Below are positions 8,484 to 17,005 of a DNA stretch of 51,933 nucleotides, in pieces. The first letter of the stretch is position 1. Every line of letters begins with the position of its first letter. The position numbers and the translations under genes are program-made. This DNA comes from JBFWYO01 sp050186335 (GTDB lineage: Bacteria > Pseudomonadota > Alphaproteobacteria > Bin65): NCBI GenBank assembly GCA_050186335.1, contig JBFWYO010000024.1, positions 1 to 51,933 of the forward strand, read 5' to 3'. Below the pieces are notes generated by a model, which was not told the DNA's origin, searched no databases, and saw nothing but the letters and a program-made list of their open reading frames with translations.

Positions 8484-11372
8484 ATGTCCAAGCCCCTGGC
8501 CGGCAGCCTGGGGACGCCTGTTATCAGCGTCCGCGGCGCTCGCGAGCATAACCTCAAATCCGTCGACGTCGACCTGCCGCGCAACCAGCTGGTCGTCATC
8601 ACCGGCCTGTCCGGCTCGGGCAAGTCGTCGCTCGCGTTCGATACCATCTATGCCGAAGGCCAGCGGCGCTACGTCGAAAGCCTTTCCGCCTACGCGCGCC
8701 AATTCCTGGAGATGATGTCGAAGCCGGACGTGGACTCGATCGAGGGCCTGTCGCCGGCCATTTCGATCGAGCAGAAAACCACCTCGCGCAACCCGCGTTC
8801 GACCGTCGGCACGGTCACCGAAATCTACGATTATTTGCGTCTGCTGTTCGCGCGCGTCGGCGTGCCCTACTCGCCCGCGACCGGCCTGCCGATCGAAAGC
8901 CAGACCGTCTCGCAAATGGTCGACGGCGTGATGGCGATGCCGCAGGGCGCGCGGCTGTACCTGCTGGCGCCGATCGTGCGTGGGCGCAAGGGCGAATACC
9001 GCAAAGAGCTGCAGGAGCTGCAGAAGAAGGGATTTCAGCGCGTCAAGATCGACGGCAAGTTGTACGACATCGCCGAGGTGCCGGCGCTCAACAAAAAGCT
9101 CAAGCACGACATCGAGGTCGTGGTCGACCGCGTCGTGGTGGCGCCCGACCTCGGCAACCGTCTGGCGGATTCGATCGAAACCGCGCTCGATCTGGCCGAC
9201 GGGCTGCTCTACGTCGAGAACGCCGATACCAAGGAACGCCGGGTGTTTTCGGCCAAGTTCGCTTGTCCGGTTTCCGGCTTCACGATCCCGGAAATCGAAC
9301 CGCGTCTGTTCTCGTTCAACAATCCGTACGGTGCCTGCCCGACCTGCGACGGGCTGGGCACCAAGATGCTGTTCGACGCCGTCATGATCGTGCCCGATAC
9401 GCGCCTTTCGCTCAAAGAAGGCGCGTTGGCTCCATGGGCGGACTCGACGTCGCAATATTACGACCAGACGCTCGAGAGTTTGGGCCGGCAATTCAAGTTC
9501 CGCTTGGACGTGCCGTGGCGCGACCTGCCGCAAAAGATCCGCGATATCATTCTTTACGGCTCGGGCGAGCAGAAAGTTACGCTGCGTTACGACGACGGCA
9601 TGCGCAAATACGAAACCACGCGGCCGTTCGAAGGCGTCATTCCGAACATGGAACGGCGCTGGCGCGAAACCGATTCATCGTGGGTGCGCGAAGAACTCGA
9701 GCGCTACCAGACCGTCACCGAATGCGAAACCTGCAAGGGTTTCCGGCTCAAGCCGGAAGCGCTGGCGGTCAAGATCGCCGGACTGCATATCGCGCAGGTG
9801 GTGCAGAAATCGATCGACGGCGCGTATAAATGGTTCACCGACCTGTCGAAGCAGCTGACGCCCAAGCAGCGCGAGATCGCCCAGCGCATCCTCAAGGAAA
9901 TCAACGAACGGTTGGGCTTCCTGGTCAATGTCGGGCTCGAATATCTGACACTGGCGCGCAATTCCGGCACCTTGTCCGGCGGCGAAAGCCAGCGCATCCG
10001 CCTCGCCTCACAGATCGGGTCCGGTCTGACCGGCGTGCTGTACGTGCTCGACGAGCCATCTATCGGGCTTCACCAGCGCGACAACCGCCGGCTGCTGGAG
10101 ACCCTGGTCAGATTGCGCGATCTCGGCAACACCGTTCTGGTCGTCGAGCACGACGAGGAAGCGATCCGCGCCGCCGACTACCTGGTCGACATGGGTCCGG
10201 GCGCCGGCGTGCACGGAGGCACCGTGGTGGCCCAGGGCACGCCCCAGGAAGTGTTCAAGAACCCGGCCAGCCTGACCGGCCAGTACATGACCGGCCGCCG
10301 GCGCATCGACATTCCGGCGCTGCGCCGCACACCGCAGAAAGGCAAGGCGATCCGGGTCATCGGCGCCAAGGAAAACAATCTGCAGAACGTCAGCGTGGAT
10401 TTCCCGCTCGGCATGTTCGTCTGCGTGACGGGCGTGTCGGGCGGCGGCAAATCGACGCTGGTCGTCGAAACGCTTTACAAGGCGGTGGCCCGGCGCCTCA
10501 ACAGCGCGCGCGAGCAACCGGGTCTGCACGAGGACGTCAAAGGCCTGGAACTGATCGACAAGGTCGTCGATATCGACCAATCGCCGATCGGCCGCACGCC
10601 GCGCTCGAACCCCGCCACCTACACCGGCGCTTTCTCGCCGATCCGCGACTGGTACACCGAACTCCCGGAATCGCGCGCGCGCGGCTACAAGCCCGGCCGA
10701 TTCTCGTTCAACGTCAAGGGCGGGCGCTGCGAAGCCTGCCAGGGCGACGGCGTGATCAAGATCGAAATGCACTTCCTGCCGGATGTCTACGTGCAGTGCG
10801 ATGTCTGCAAAGGCAAACGCTACAACCGCGAAACCCTGGAAGTGAAATTCAAGGAAAAATCCATCGCCGACGTGTTGGAGATGACCGTCGACGAGGGCGT
10901 CGATTTCTTCAAGGCCGTGCCCGCGATCCGCGAGCGACTGCTGGCCCTTCAAAGAGTCGGCCTTGGCTACATCCATATCGGCCAGCCGGCGACCACGCTG
11001 TCGGGCGGCGAGGCGCAGCGCGTCAAGCTGGCCAAGGAACTGTCGCGCCGCGCGACCGGCAAGACGCTGTATATCTTGGACGAGCCGACCACCGGCCTGC
11101 ATTTCGAGGACGTGCGCAAGCTGCTCGAAGTGCTGCATCAGCTGGTCGATCAGGGCAATACCGTCGTCGTCATCGAGCACAATCTCGAAGTCATCAAGAC
11201 CGCCGACTGGATCGTCGATCTCGGTCCGGAAGGCGGCGACAAGGGCGGCCGCGTGGTCGCGGCCGGCACGCCCGAGGAAGTCGCGCGCGTGGCCGATAGC
11301 TACACCGGGCAATATTTGGCCCCCTATCTGGCCGACCGGCTCCAAGCCGCATCGCGACGCAAGCGTGCGTAG
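8484..11372 (+). CDS. uvrA: Excinuclease ABC subunit A
   Basis: UvrA is the damage-recognition ATPase of nucleotide excision repair, loading UvrB at lesions. The protein has the normal length (962 residues) and two ABC modules. Walker A1 is GLSGSGKSS (41-49), the second is GVSGGGKST near 650, and two signature motifs LSGGE(S/A)QR are followed by DEPSIGLH and DEPTTGLH. The C-terminal zinc module is complete (CEAC...CDVC). The first zinc module reads CPVS then CPTC and lacks one cysteine, which I recall as common in alphaproteobacterial UvrA. No clear LexA box was found in the 116-bp upstream gap. The downstream cyclase starts 10 bases after the stop. Confidence 0.98.
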   Translation: MSKPLAGSLGTPVISVRGAREHNLKSVDVDLPRNQLVVITGLSGSGKSSLAFDTIYAEGQRRYVESLSAYARQFLEMMSKPDVDSIEGLSPAISIEQKTTSRNPRSTVGTVTEIYDYLRLLFARVGVPYSPATGLPIESQTVSQMVDGVMAMPQGARLYLLAPIVRGRKGEYRKELQELQKKGFQRVKIDGKLYDIAEVPALNKKLKHDIEVVVDRVVVAPDLGNRLADSIETALDLADGLLYVENADTKERRVFSAKFACPVSGFTIPEIEPRLFSFNNPYGACPTCDGLGTKMLFDAVMIVPDTRLSLKEGALAPWADSTSQYYDQTLESLGRQFKFRLDVPWRDLPQKIRDIILYGSGEQKVTLRYDDGMRKYETTRPFEGVIPNMERRWRETDSSWVREELERYQTVTECETCKGFRLKPEALAVKIAGLHIAQVVQKSIDGAYKWFTDLSKQLTPKQREIAQRILKEINERLGFLVNVGLEYLTLARNSGTLSGGESQRIRLASQIGSGLTGVLYVLDEPSIGLHQRDNRRLLETLVRLRDLGNTVLVVEHDEEAIRAADYLVDMGPGAGVHGGTVVAQGTPQEVFKNPASLTGQYMTGRRRIDIPALRRTPQKGKAIRVIGAKENNLQNVSVDFPLGMFVCVTGVSGGGKSTLVVETLYKAVARRLNSAREQPGLHEDVKGLELIDKVVDIDQSPIGRTPRSNPATYTGAFSPIRDWYTELPESRARGYKPGRFSFNVKGGRCEACQGDGVIKIEMHFLPDVYVQCDVCKGKRYNRETLEVKFKEKSIADVLEMTVDEGVDFFKAVPAIRERLLALQRVGLGYIHIGQPATTLSGGEAQRVKLAKELSRRATGKTLYILDEPTTGLHFEDVRKLLEVLHQLVDQGNTVVVIEHNLEVIKTADWIVDLGPEGGDKGGRVVAAGTPEEVARVADSYTGQYLAPYLADRLQAASRRKRA

Positions 11373-11382
11373 GATCGCCGCC

Positions 11383-12630
11383 ATGGCGAAGATCGATATC
11401 GAGCCGATCGCCGCGTGGTTGCTGCAAGATGGCCGCCTGTTGGCCGATGCGCCGCATTGCGTCGGAGAACTGGCCAAACGCATCGTCGGCGCCGGGATTC
11501 CGATCGCGCGCATGAACTGGCATCTGCCGGAGCTGCACCCGGAAATCATTTCGCGAACCGTCGAGTGGACCGCCGAGGCCGTAGCCTCGGAGAACCGCGA
11601 TTTCCGGGTATCGATGGCCCGCGGCATCGAGTATTTCCAGCCGAACCTGCGGATCATCGAGATCCGCCGCCCGCGCGAACAACGTGTGTCGCTCACCTAT
11701 CACCATTCGCCGATCGCCTTTGTCTACCGCAGCAACGAATCGCTGCGCCGCCGTCTGGTCGGACCGGATGCGGAATTGGATTTTCCGCTGCTCGAGGAAT
11801 TGGTCGCTAAAGGCTTCACCGATTACCTACTGTTGCCGATGCGTTTCGGCGTGGGTGGCGACAAGCCCGGCGCGGTCGGCTTCGCCGTGCGCCGCGAGGA
11901 AGGGTTCGGCGACGAGCACTTGGCCGCGTTAAGCGCGCTGCGTCCGGCGATCAATGCCGTCGCTGAGGCGTTCTACGGTCGCAAATCCTTGCTCAACGTG
12001 CTCGATGTCTATGTCGGCCACACCGCCGGCGAGCGGATCATGCAGGGACAGGTGACGCTGGGCACGGGACGTACGATGCGTGCGGCGATCTGGTACTCGG
12101 ATTTGCGCGGCTTCACCGAGCTTTCGGAGACCATGGGACGCGACAACATCCTCAACCTGCTCAACGCCTATTTCGCCTGCCAGATTCCGGGTATTCGCGA
12201 AAACGGCGGCGAAATCCTCAAATTCATGGGCGACGGCGTGCTCGCCGTTTTTCGAACCGACGATGAATCGTCCGAAGGAGCTTGCCGTGCCGCGTTCGCC
12301 GCCGCCGAAGCCGCGTCGCGCGAACTGGAACGTTACAACGGCGAGCGTGTAATCGCCGGCTCGTTCCCCTTGAACGGCGGCATTGCACTGCACTATGGCG
12401 ACGTGACCTTCGGCAATATCGGGGCGGAGGATCGCCTGGATTTCACCGTGATCGGCCCCGCGGTCAATCTAGCGGCACGCATCGAAGGCTTATGCAGCGC
12501 GTTAACCCGGCCGCTGTTGATGTCGGAGGATTTCGCGCGGCTGTGCGGCGCCGAGACCGAGCGTCTGGGGCAATTCGCCCTCAAGGGCATGGCCGGCGAG
12601 CGAGTCGTCTACGGGGTGCGTGCCGCATGA
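11383..12630 (+). CDS. Class III adenylate/guanylate cyclase, tandem copy 1
   Basis: This 415-residue cytoplasmic protein has an N-terminal domain of about 205 residues, a linker (VYVGHTAGERIMQG, 209-222) and a C-terminal class III cyclase homology domain. Catalytic residues are present: metal-binding Asp240 (SDLRGFT) and Asp284 (MGDGVLAVF), purine-selecting Lys280 and Asp353, and transition-state Asn362 and Arg366 (VNLAAR). Lys/Asp predicts ATP as substrate, giving cAMP. The N-terminal domain has no membrane segment and probably senses a signal. The ATG follows AGGA formed partly by the uvrA stop. It overlaps the next cyclase by ATGA, suggesting coupled synthesis and possibly a heterodimer. 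Confidence 0.88.
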   Translation: MAKIDIEPIAAWLLQDGRLLADAPHCVGELAKRIVGAGIPIARMNWHLPELHPEIISRTVEWTAEAVASENRDFRVSMARGIEYFQPNLRIIEIRRPREQRVSLTYHHSPIAFVYRSNESLRRRLVGPDAELDFPLLEELVAKGFTDYLLLPMRFGVGGDKPGAVGFAVRREEGFGDEHLAALSALRPAINAVAEAFYGRKSLLNVLDVYVGHTAGERIMQGQVTLGTGRTMRAAIWYSDLRGFTELSETMGRDNILNLLNAYFACQIPGIRENGGEILKFMGDGVLAVFRTDDESSEGACRAAFAAAEAASRELERYNGERVIAGSFPLNGGIALHYGDVTFGNIGAEDRLDFTVIGPAVNLAARIEGLCSALTRPLLMSEDFARLCGAETERLGQFALKGMAGERVVYGVRAA

Positions 12631-13829
12631 CCGCAAAGCTCGACTGCAACCGCAACTATGAGGCCACCAAGGCGGCGTTCGTCGATTGGCTGCTGCGGGA
12701 AGCCCGCTTCATCACCAACCCGCGCCGACTGGTGCAGGCCGTGTGCACCCGGTTCATCGACTCGGGCGTGCCGATCAAGACATTCAACGCGTTCGTCTTC
12801 ACGCTGCATCCGGATTTCTTCGGCGTGGTGCATACCTGGACGCGCGCGGACAATCGCGTGCGCACCGATCGCGCGCCGTACACCGAACAAACGATCCAAA
12901 TGGCGCAGCGCAGCCCGGTGGCGACGATTCGCGACGGCGTACAGTGCCTGCGCCGCCGGCTCGACCGCCCCGAATGGCCGCGCGACTTCGAAGTGTTAAA
13001 CGAGTATGCCGCGGCGGGCGCTACTGATTATGTGCTGTTGCAGCTCGAGTTCAGCGACCGCTCGCGACATTGCGTGACCTTCACCACCGATCGGCCGGGG
13101 GGCTTCACAACGGCGGAATTGAGCCTGGTCAGCGATCTCCTGCCCTACATGTCGGCGTTCACGGAGATCCAAAACGTCGGCTATCTCGCGACCACCTTGC
13201 TCGATACCTATATCGGCCATCACGCCGGCGAACGCATCATGCAAGGCACCATCCGGCGCGGCACCGGCGAAATCATTCACGCCGTGATCTGGTTGTGCGA
13301 CATGCGCGGTTTTACGCAGCTCAGCGAACAGCGCCCCCTCGCCGAGGTGATCGAGATATTGAACTCCTATTTCGACTGCGTCGGCATCGCTGTGCGAAAA
13401 CACGGCGGGGAAATCCTGAAGTTCATCGGCGACGCCATGCTGGCGATTTTTCCGGTTCACGGCGCCGACGACCGGGATGCCGCCTCGCGCGCGATCGCGG
13501 CGGCGCGGGAAGCGGTTTCCAGCTCCCGCGAGGCCAACCGCCAGCGGGCGGTCGCCGGGCAGGCGACATTTCAGATCGGCATTTCCGTACATGTCGGCGA
13601 CGTGATGTTCGGCAATATCGGCGCGCCGCACCGGCTGGATTTCACCGTCATCGGCCCCGCCGTGAACATGGCGGCCCGGATCGGCACGTTATGCAGCACG
13701 CTCGACAAGCCGGTTCTGCTGTCGGAGGACGTCGCGCGCTCGCTGGCGACCGGCGCGGTTCCGCTCGGCCGTTTTCCGCTGCGCGGCATCGAGGGCGAGC
13801 GCGCGGTATTCGGGCTTGAGGGCTTGTGA
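12627..13829 (+). CDS. Class III adenylate/guanylate cyclase, tandem copy 2
   Basis: This 400-residue protein has the same architecture as the preceding cyclase: a sensor-like N-terminal domain (about 1-190), the linker TYIGHHAGERIMQG (194-207) and a class III catalytic domain. Metal-binding Asp225 (CDMRGFT) and Asp269 (IGDAMLAIF), Lys265, Asp338, Asn347 and Arg351 are all present, so it should be active. The N-terminal halves share only scattered positions, such as G(V/I)PI, LHP, SPxA, LRRRL, TDYxLL and LxxLLDxYxGH, so the pair has diverged in what it may sense. It starts inside the ATGA overlap with copy 1. Confidence 0.88.
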   Translation: MTAKLDCNRNYEATKAAFVDWLLREARFITNPRRLVQAVCTRFIDSGVPIKTFNAFVFTLHPDFFGVVHTWTRADNRVRTDRAPYTEQTIQMAQRSPVATIRDGVQCLRRRLDRPEWPRDFEVLNEYAAAGATDYVLLQLEFSDRSRHCVTFTTDRPGGFTTAELSLVSDLLPYMSAFTEIQNVGYLATTLLDTYIGHHAGERIMQGTIRRGTGEIIHAVIWLCDMRGFTQLSEQRPLAEVIEILNSYFDCVGIAVRKHGGEILKFIGDAMLAIFPVHGADDRDAASRAIAAAREAVSSSREANRQRAVAGQATFQIGISVHVGDVMFGNIGAPHRLDFTVIGPAVNMAARIGTLCSTLDKPVLLSEDVARSLATGAVPLGRFPLRGIEGERAVFGLEGL

Positions 13830-13862
13830 CGAACGGCGCGCCGCCGAGTGCGCCGAATGGTC

Positions 13863-13903
13863 AAAAAAAGAACCTCACCCGGATACTGCCGCGGGTGAGG
13901 TTC
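13863..13903 (-). terminator. Intrinsic terminator of the VOC/FAH/binding-protein operon
   Basis: An 11-bp perfect stem (GAACCTCACCC at 13870-13880, GGGTGAGGTTC at 13893-13903) with a 12-base loop is followed, on the minus strand, by seven T residues (13863-13869). That is the classic layout for minus-strand termination, downstream of the VOC gene ending at 13965. It could also slow plus-strand transcription from the cyclases. Confidence 0.9.
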
Positions 13904-13933
13904 GATATGCGACCGACGATTAATTGCCCTGAC

Positions 13934-13956
13934 GCTTCGACAAGCTCAGCATAAGG
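13934..13956. repeat. Dispersed intergenic repeat, copy 2
   Basis: The 15-mer CTTCGACAAGCTCAG (13935-13949) is identical to the copy at 6538-6552. It lies in the 3' untranslated part of the VOC gene, just before the terminator. The flanking bases differ from copy 1. Confidence 0.6.
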
Positions 13957-13964
13957 GCGATTTG

Positions 13965-14528
13965 CTATTGCCCTGCGGTGCGCGGGTCCTTGCGGCCCTT
14001 TTTGAATTGATTCGGGTTGACCGTGTCGTTCTTGCCGCCGCCCCAGGACTCCAAGTCCGTACCCTGGCTGAACATCCAGCTATAGCCGCCGTCCGGATTG
14101 GTCAGGATTTCCCACCAATTGTCGTCCAGGTCGTTGAAATAGAACGAATAAGTGCCGTGCTGGTCGGCCGGTTTGGTGATCTGCTTGATGCCCCACTTTT
14201 CCTGACTGGCGACCAGCACGCGGTGGCATTCGTCGACTTCGGCGCGGGTGGCGACGTCGAGGCCGTTGTGATTGAGCAACGGCATGTTCATCTTCTTGGG
14301 GTTCTGCACCACGGCGATGGTGTTGTCGCCACCGAGGCGGATCATCAGCGAGATTGGGCTGGTGCGGATCGTCTCCAGGCCGAGGCAATCTTCGTAGAAT
14401 CCCCGGATTTTGTCCAAATCGCGCGATTCCAACGTGCCGTGGGAGAGAAAATTGATCTTGAGCGCCGGATCTTTGGCGCGACCGACTTCGAATTTCGGCT
14501 TGGCCGGAGCTTGGGCTTTCTGTTCCAT
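13965..14528 (-). CDS. VOC family protein (glyoxalase / extradiol dioxygenase-like)
   Basis: This 187-residue protein is of the vicinal-oxygen-chelate superfamily. The paired beta-alpha-beta-beta-beta module begins at INFLSHGTLESRDLDK and ends at YFNDLDDNWWEIL. The His of LSHGT, a second His in DQHGTYSF and the Glu of WWEI are plausible metal ligands. The C-terminal tail (GGYSWMFSQGTDLESWGG) lies outside the fold. I chose the ATG at 14528 because AAGGA precedes it; upstream codons to 14672 are unsupported. Position behind an FAH-family hydrolase suggests a ring-cleavage or related step, but the substrate is unknown. A CCGCCG-CTCTTA-CGGCGG hairpin (14549-14566) precedes its ribosome site. Confidence 0.82.
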   Translation of the reverse strand: MEQKAQAPAKPKFEVGRAKDPALKINFLSHGTLESRDLDKIRGFYEDCLGLETIRTSPISLMIRLGGDNTIAVVQNPKKMNMPLLNHNGLDVATRAEVDECHRVLVASQEKWGIKQITKPADQHGTYSFYFNDLDDNWWEILTNPDGGYSWMFSQGTDLESWGGGKNDTVNPNQFKKGRKDPRTAGQ

Positions 14529-14590
14529 GTTTCGTTCCTTCCGAGTTTCCGCCGCTCTTACGGCGGCTTGAATGGGATTGATGGGTTGTT

Positions 14591-15571
14591 CTAGGCCAAA
14601 GCGGCGTGCTTGGTCGATCCGCCGCCCGCGGTCGCGGCTTCCGCGACCATGCGGTTCTCCAGAATGCCGCAATTGGCGATTTCGATGCGTATGACGTCAC
14701 CCGGCTTGAGGAATTCGCCGCGCCCGAAGCCGACGCCGGCCGGCGTGCCGGTCGCGATCACGTCGCCCGGCCGCAGGGTCATGCGGGAGCTGAGATACGC
14801 GATCTGCTCGGCGATCGAGTGAACCATCTTGCCGGAATTCGACTGCTGTTTGACCACCCCGTTGACCGTCAACTTGATCGGCATGTCGTTCGGATCGGGC
14901 ACGAACTCCAGCGGCGTGATCCAGGGACCCATGGGTGCGGCGCCGTCGAAGCATTTCTGGCCGATCCAGTCGTAGACGAAGATCGAGCCTTCGCGCTTGA
15001 CGTAATCCCGCGCCGAAAGATCGTTCACGATGACAAACCCGGCGATCGCTTCTTTGTAACGCTCGGCCGGCAAATTGCGCACAGTCTTGCCGATCACGAC
15101 ACCGAGCTCGGCTTCCCAATCCATCTGCTTGGAGAACGACGGCAGCGGCACGTCGGTGTTGGTCGCAACGATCGAATGCGCGGCCGTTTTCACGAACAGC
15201 CACGGCTCGGCCGGCTTGACCATGGACGGCGCCTTACCGGTCATCTTCTTGGCCAGCTCGGCCATTTCCTCCAGATGATCCCAGTAGTTGGCACCGGCGC
15301 AGAACAGCGCCGACGGATACAGGATCGGCGCCATAAGCGTCACCGAAGCCAGCGGCATGCCGCCCTTGCCGTCGGTTTTCTCCGCCGCCGCGCGCAGCTT
15401 CGGCTGGACTTCGCTCCAGCGCTGCAGCGCGCCGAGTACCGACCAATCGTCCAGGTTCAGCTGGGACGACAGCAGCGATTTCAGCGGGTAGACGGTTTGA
15501 TCGACCAATACGCCGGCGGTCGGCTTGCCGTCGGTACCGCGGTAGGTCAGCAGTCGGTATTCACGTTGCAT
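14591..15571 (-). CDS. Fumarylacetoacetate hydrolase family protein
   Basis: FAH-family enzymes cleave or decarboxylate beta-keto acids at the end of aromatic degradation. This 326-residue protein has an N-terminal domain (1-90) and the FAH catalytic core (about 95-315). The metal-binding acidic cluster is visible in DWEAELGVVIG, and VNDLSARDY, DGAAPMGPWITP and GDVIATGTPAGVGFGR are typical of the family. The length and two-domain form match 2-keto-pentenoate hydratase or acylpyruvase-like members rather than FahA itself. It lies between a VOC gene and an ABC binding-protein gene on one strand. The exact substrate cannot be named. Confidence 0.88.
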   Translation of the reverse strand: MQREYRLLTYRGTDGKPTAGVLVDQTVYPLKSLLSSQLNLDDWSVLGALQRWSEVQPKLRAAAEKTDGKGGMPLASVTLMAPILYPSALFCAGANYWDHLEEMAELAKKMTGKAPSMVKPAEPWLFVKTAAHSIVATNTDVPLPSFSKQMDWEAELGVVIGKTVRNLPAERYKEAIAGFVIVNDLSARDYVKREGSIFVYDWIGQKCFDGAAPMGPWITPLEFVPDPNDMPIKLTVNGVVKQQSNSGKMVHSIAEQIAYLSSRMTLRPGDVIATGTPAGVGFGRGEFLKPGDVIRIEIANCGILENRMVAEAATAGGGSTKHAALA

Positions 15572-15601
15572 CGCGTTTCATCCCAAATAGACGAAAGTCG
15601 A

Positions 15602-15632
15602 CGCCGCCGCTTCGTCTCACGAAGCGGCGGCG
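15602..15632 (-). other. Strong intercistronic hairpin after the binding-protein gene
   Basis: A perfect 13-bp GC-rich stem (C plus GCCGCCGCTTCG, loop TCTCA, CGAAGCGGCGGC plus G) sits between the stop of the binding-protein gene (15643) and the start of the FAH gene (15571). No T-run follows on the minus strand, so it is more likely an mRNA-stabilising or attenuating structure than a full terminator. That would fit high expression of the binding protein relative to the enzymes. Confidence 0.7.
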
Positions 15633-15642
15633 CAATCGCTCG

Positions 15643-16863
15643 TTACGGCAGCATCGGCTTGACGCCCGGCGGGGCGAATTCCGGCGGCCACACCACGACC
15701 CATTTCTTGTCGATAACCTGCTTGACCTTCGACTGATCCGGTCCGTGATTGTTCGGCCCGTCGAACGACATGTTGCCGAGTGCGGTCTCGACCTTGTTGC
15801 CTTTGAGCCAGTCCGCCATCTTCTTGTCGTCCAGGCTCTTCGTCGCATTGACCGACTTCTCGAGCAACTGCCACATCGACATCATGGATGCCGTCTGGAA
15901 GTCGAAATACGGATAGCCGACACCGGCCGCCTTAGCCTTGGTTCGGAAACCGGCGACCATTTCGGCCACGCCCGGCCGCTTGGTGAACGGCTCGTGCTCC
16001 TCAAAATATGAGTACGACAAGGCACCGCCGGCTTCGGGCGAGAGCACCAGCGGGCCGGGTGCCGCGAACAGGTGATAGTGGCGCTTCGGCTTATAATCGA
16101 TCTTCTTCAGCGCATCGAGAACCTGCACCGAGTCGAGCCCGAGCGCGCCGACCCACAGGAAATCCGGGTCGGCATCCTTGACGCGCGCGGCAATCGCGCC
16201 GAAATCGCGCGTGCCGAACTCGTAGTCGAGATACATCTTGAGCGACATGCCCTTGGCTTCGGCGGCTTCCTTGACGCCGCCCGAAATGAAATGCGCCGAG
16301 GGGAATTTGCTGGTGATCACCGCCACGGTCTTGGGCGGCGTCTTGGTCTTCGACAGCAGGTCGATGACCATGGTCGGGACGGTCTTGTTCGGCGTCGGCC
16401 CGATCGGCGAGGCCGGGAACTGCATCGGATACTTGGCCAGATGCGGCATGCCGAACGTGCCCTGGATCAGAATCTTGTTGTAGCGCTCGGCGACGCCCAT
16501 CGCGGCCAGGATGTTGCCCGTGCCGTACGGCCCCATGATCAGATCGACCTTGTCGACGGTGATCAGCTTCTCGTACAGGCTGCGCGCCATTTCCGGCTTG
16601 GACTGATCGTCGAGCACGATGTACTCGACCGGCCGGCCGAGCAGACCGCCACGCTTGTTCAGCAATTCGACGTAGACTTCGGCGGTGATCTTGTGAATCA
16701 GCGAGGTCTGCGCCAGCGGCCCGGTCAGCGCCAGAGTGCCGCCGATCCGAATCGGTGTCTTTGCCTGAGCGGCCACGCGGCCGACGGACGCCATCGCGGC
16801 GGCACCGGCCATGCCGGCCAAAACGGCGCGGCGATTCCAACCATTCTTCTTCTGTGTCGACAT
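15643..16863 (-). CDS. Branched-chain-amino-acid-type ABC transporter substrate-binding protein
   Basis: This 406-residue protein is a periplasmic binding protein of the LivK/HAAT class (type I fold, two lobes). The N-terminus NRRAVLAGMAGAAAMA resembles a Tat-type twin-arginine signal, with likely cleavage after VAAQA near residue 34. The mature part starts TPIRIGGTLALTGPLAQ, typical of the class. The ATG has a strong GGGAGGAG ribosome site. Family members bind amino acids, amides or aromatic acids; its FAH and VOC neighbours suggest an aromatic or keto acid. No permease or ATPase of this class is in the window, so it must use a transporter encoded elsewhere. Confidence 0.88.
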   Translation of the reverse strand: MSTQKKNGWNRRAVLAGMAGAAAMASVGRVAAQAKTPIRIGGTLALTGPLAQTSLIHKITAEVYVELLNKRGGLLGRPVEYIVLDDQSKPEMARSLYEKLITVDKVDLIMGPYGTGNILAAMGVAERYNKILIQGTFGMPHLAKYPMQFPASPIGPTPNKTVPTMVIDLLSKTKTPPKTVAVITSKFPSAHFISGGVKEAAEAKGMSLKMYLDYEFGTRDFGAIAARVKDADPDFLWVGALGLDSVQVLDALKKIDYKPKRHYHLFAAPGPLVLSPEAGGALSYSYFEEHEPFTKRPGVAEMVAGFRTKAKAAGVGYPYFDFQTASMMSMWQLLEKSVNATKSLDDKKMADWLKGNKVETALGNMSFDGPNNHGPDQSKVKQVIDKKWVVVWPPEFAPPGVKPMLP

Positions 16864-16915
16864 TAACTTCTCCTCCCTAAAAAACGCTCGCCAATTGCCG
16901 GCTATTGTTGCCTGT

Positions 16916-16943
16916 ATTGTATGCTAGACGCGGGCAAGTTGAA
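16916..16943 (-). promoter_or_regulatory. Candidate promoter of the binding-protein operon
   Basis: Reading the minus strand, TTCAAC (16938-16943) and TACAAT (16916-16921) are 16 bases apart. This puts a likely start about 45 bases before the ATG at 16863. The -10 matches five of six consensus bases; the -35 is weak. Confidence 0.35.
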
Positions 16944-17005
16944 CAGGGCGGCGCTTCGGCCGCCCCGCTTCGCTGCGCCGCACACTAAACCGAGCGGCTG
17001 CCTGT

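Noticed and set aside
10008..11696. 562-codon minus-strand frame opposite uvrA
   Set aside because: Antisense shadow of uvrA and the first cyclase; composition is typical of a reversed GC-rich frame, with no motif or ribosome site.
13870..13903. The hairpin as a plus-strand terminator for the cyclases
   Set aside because: On the plus strand the A-run precedes the stem and no T-run follows, so the signal fits minus-strand termination.
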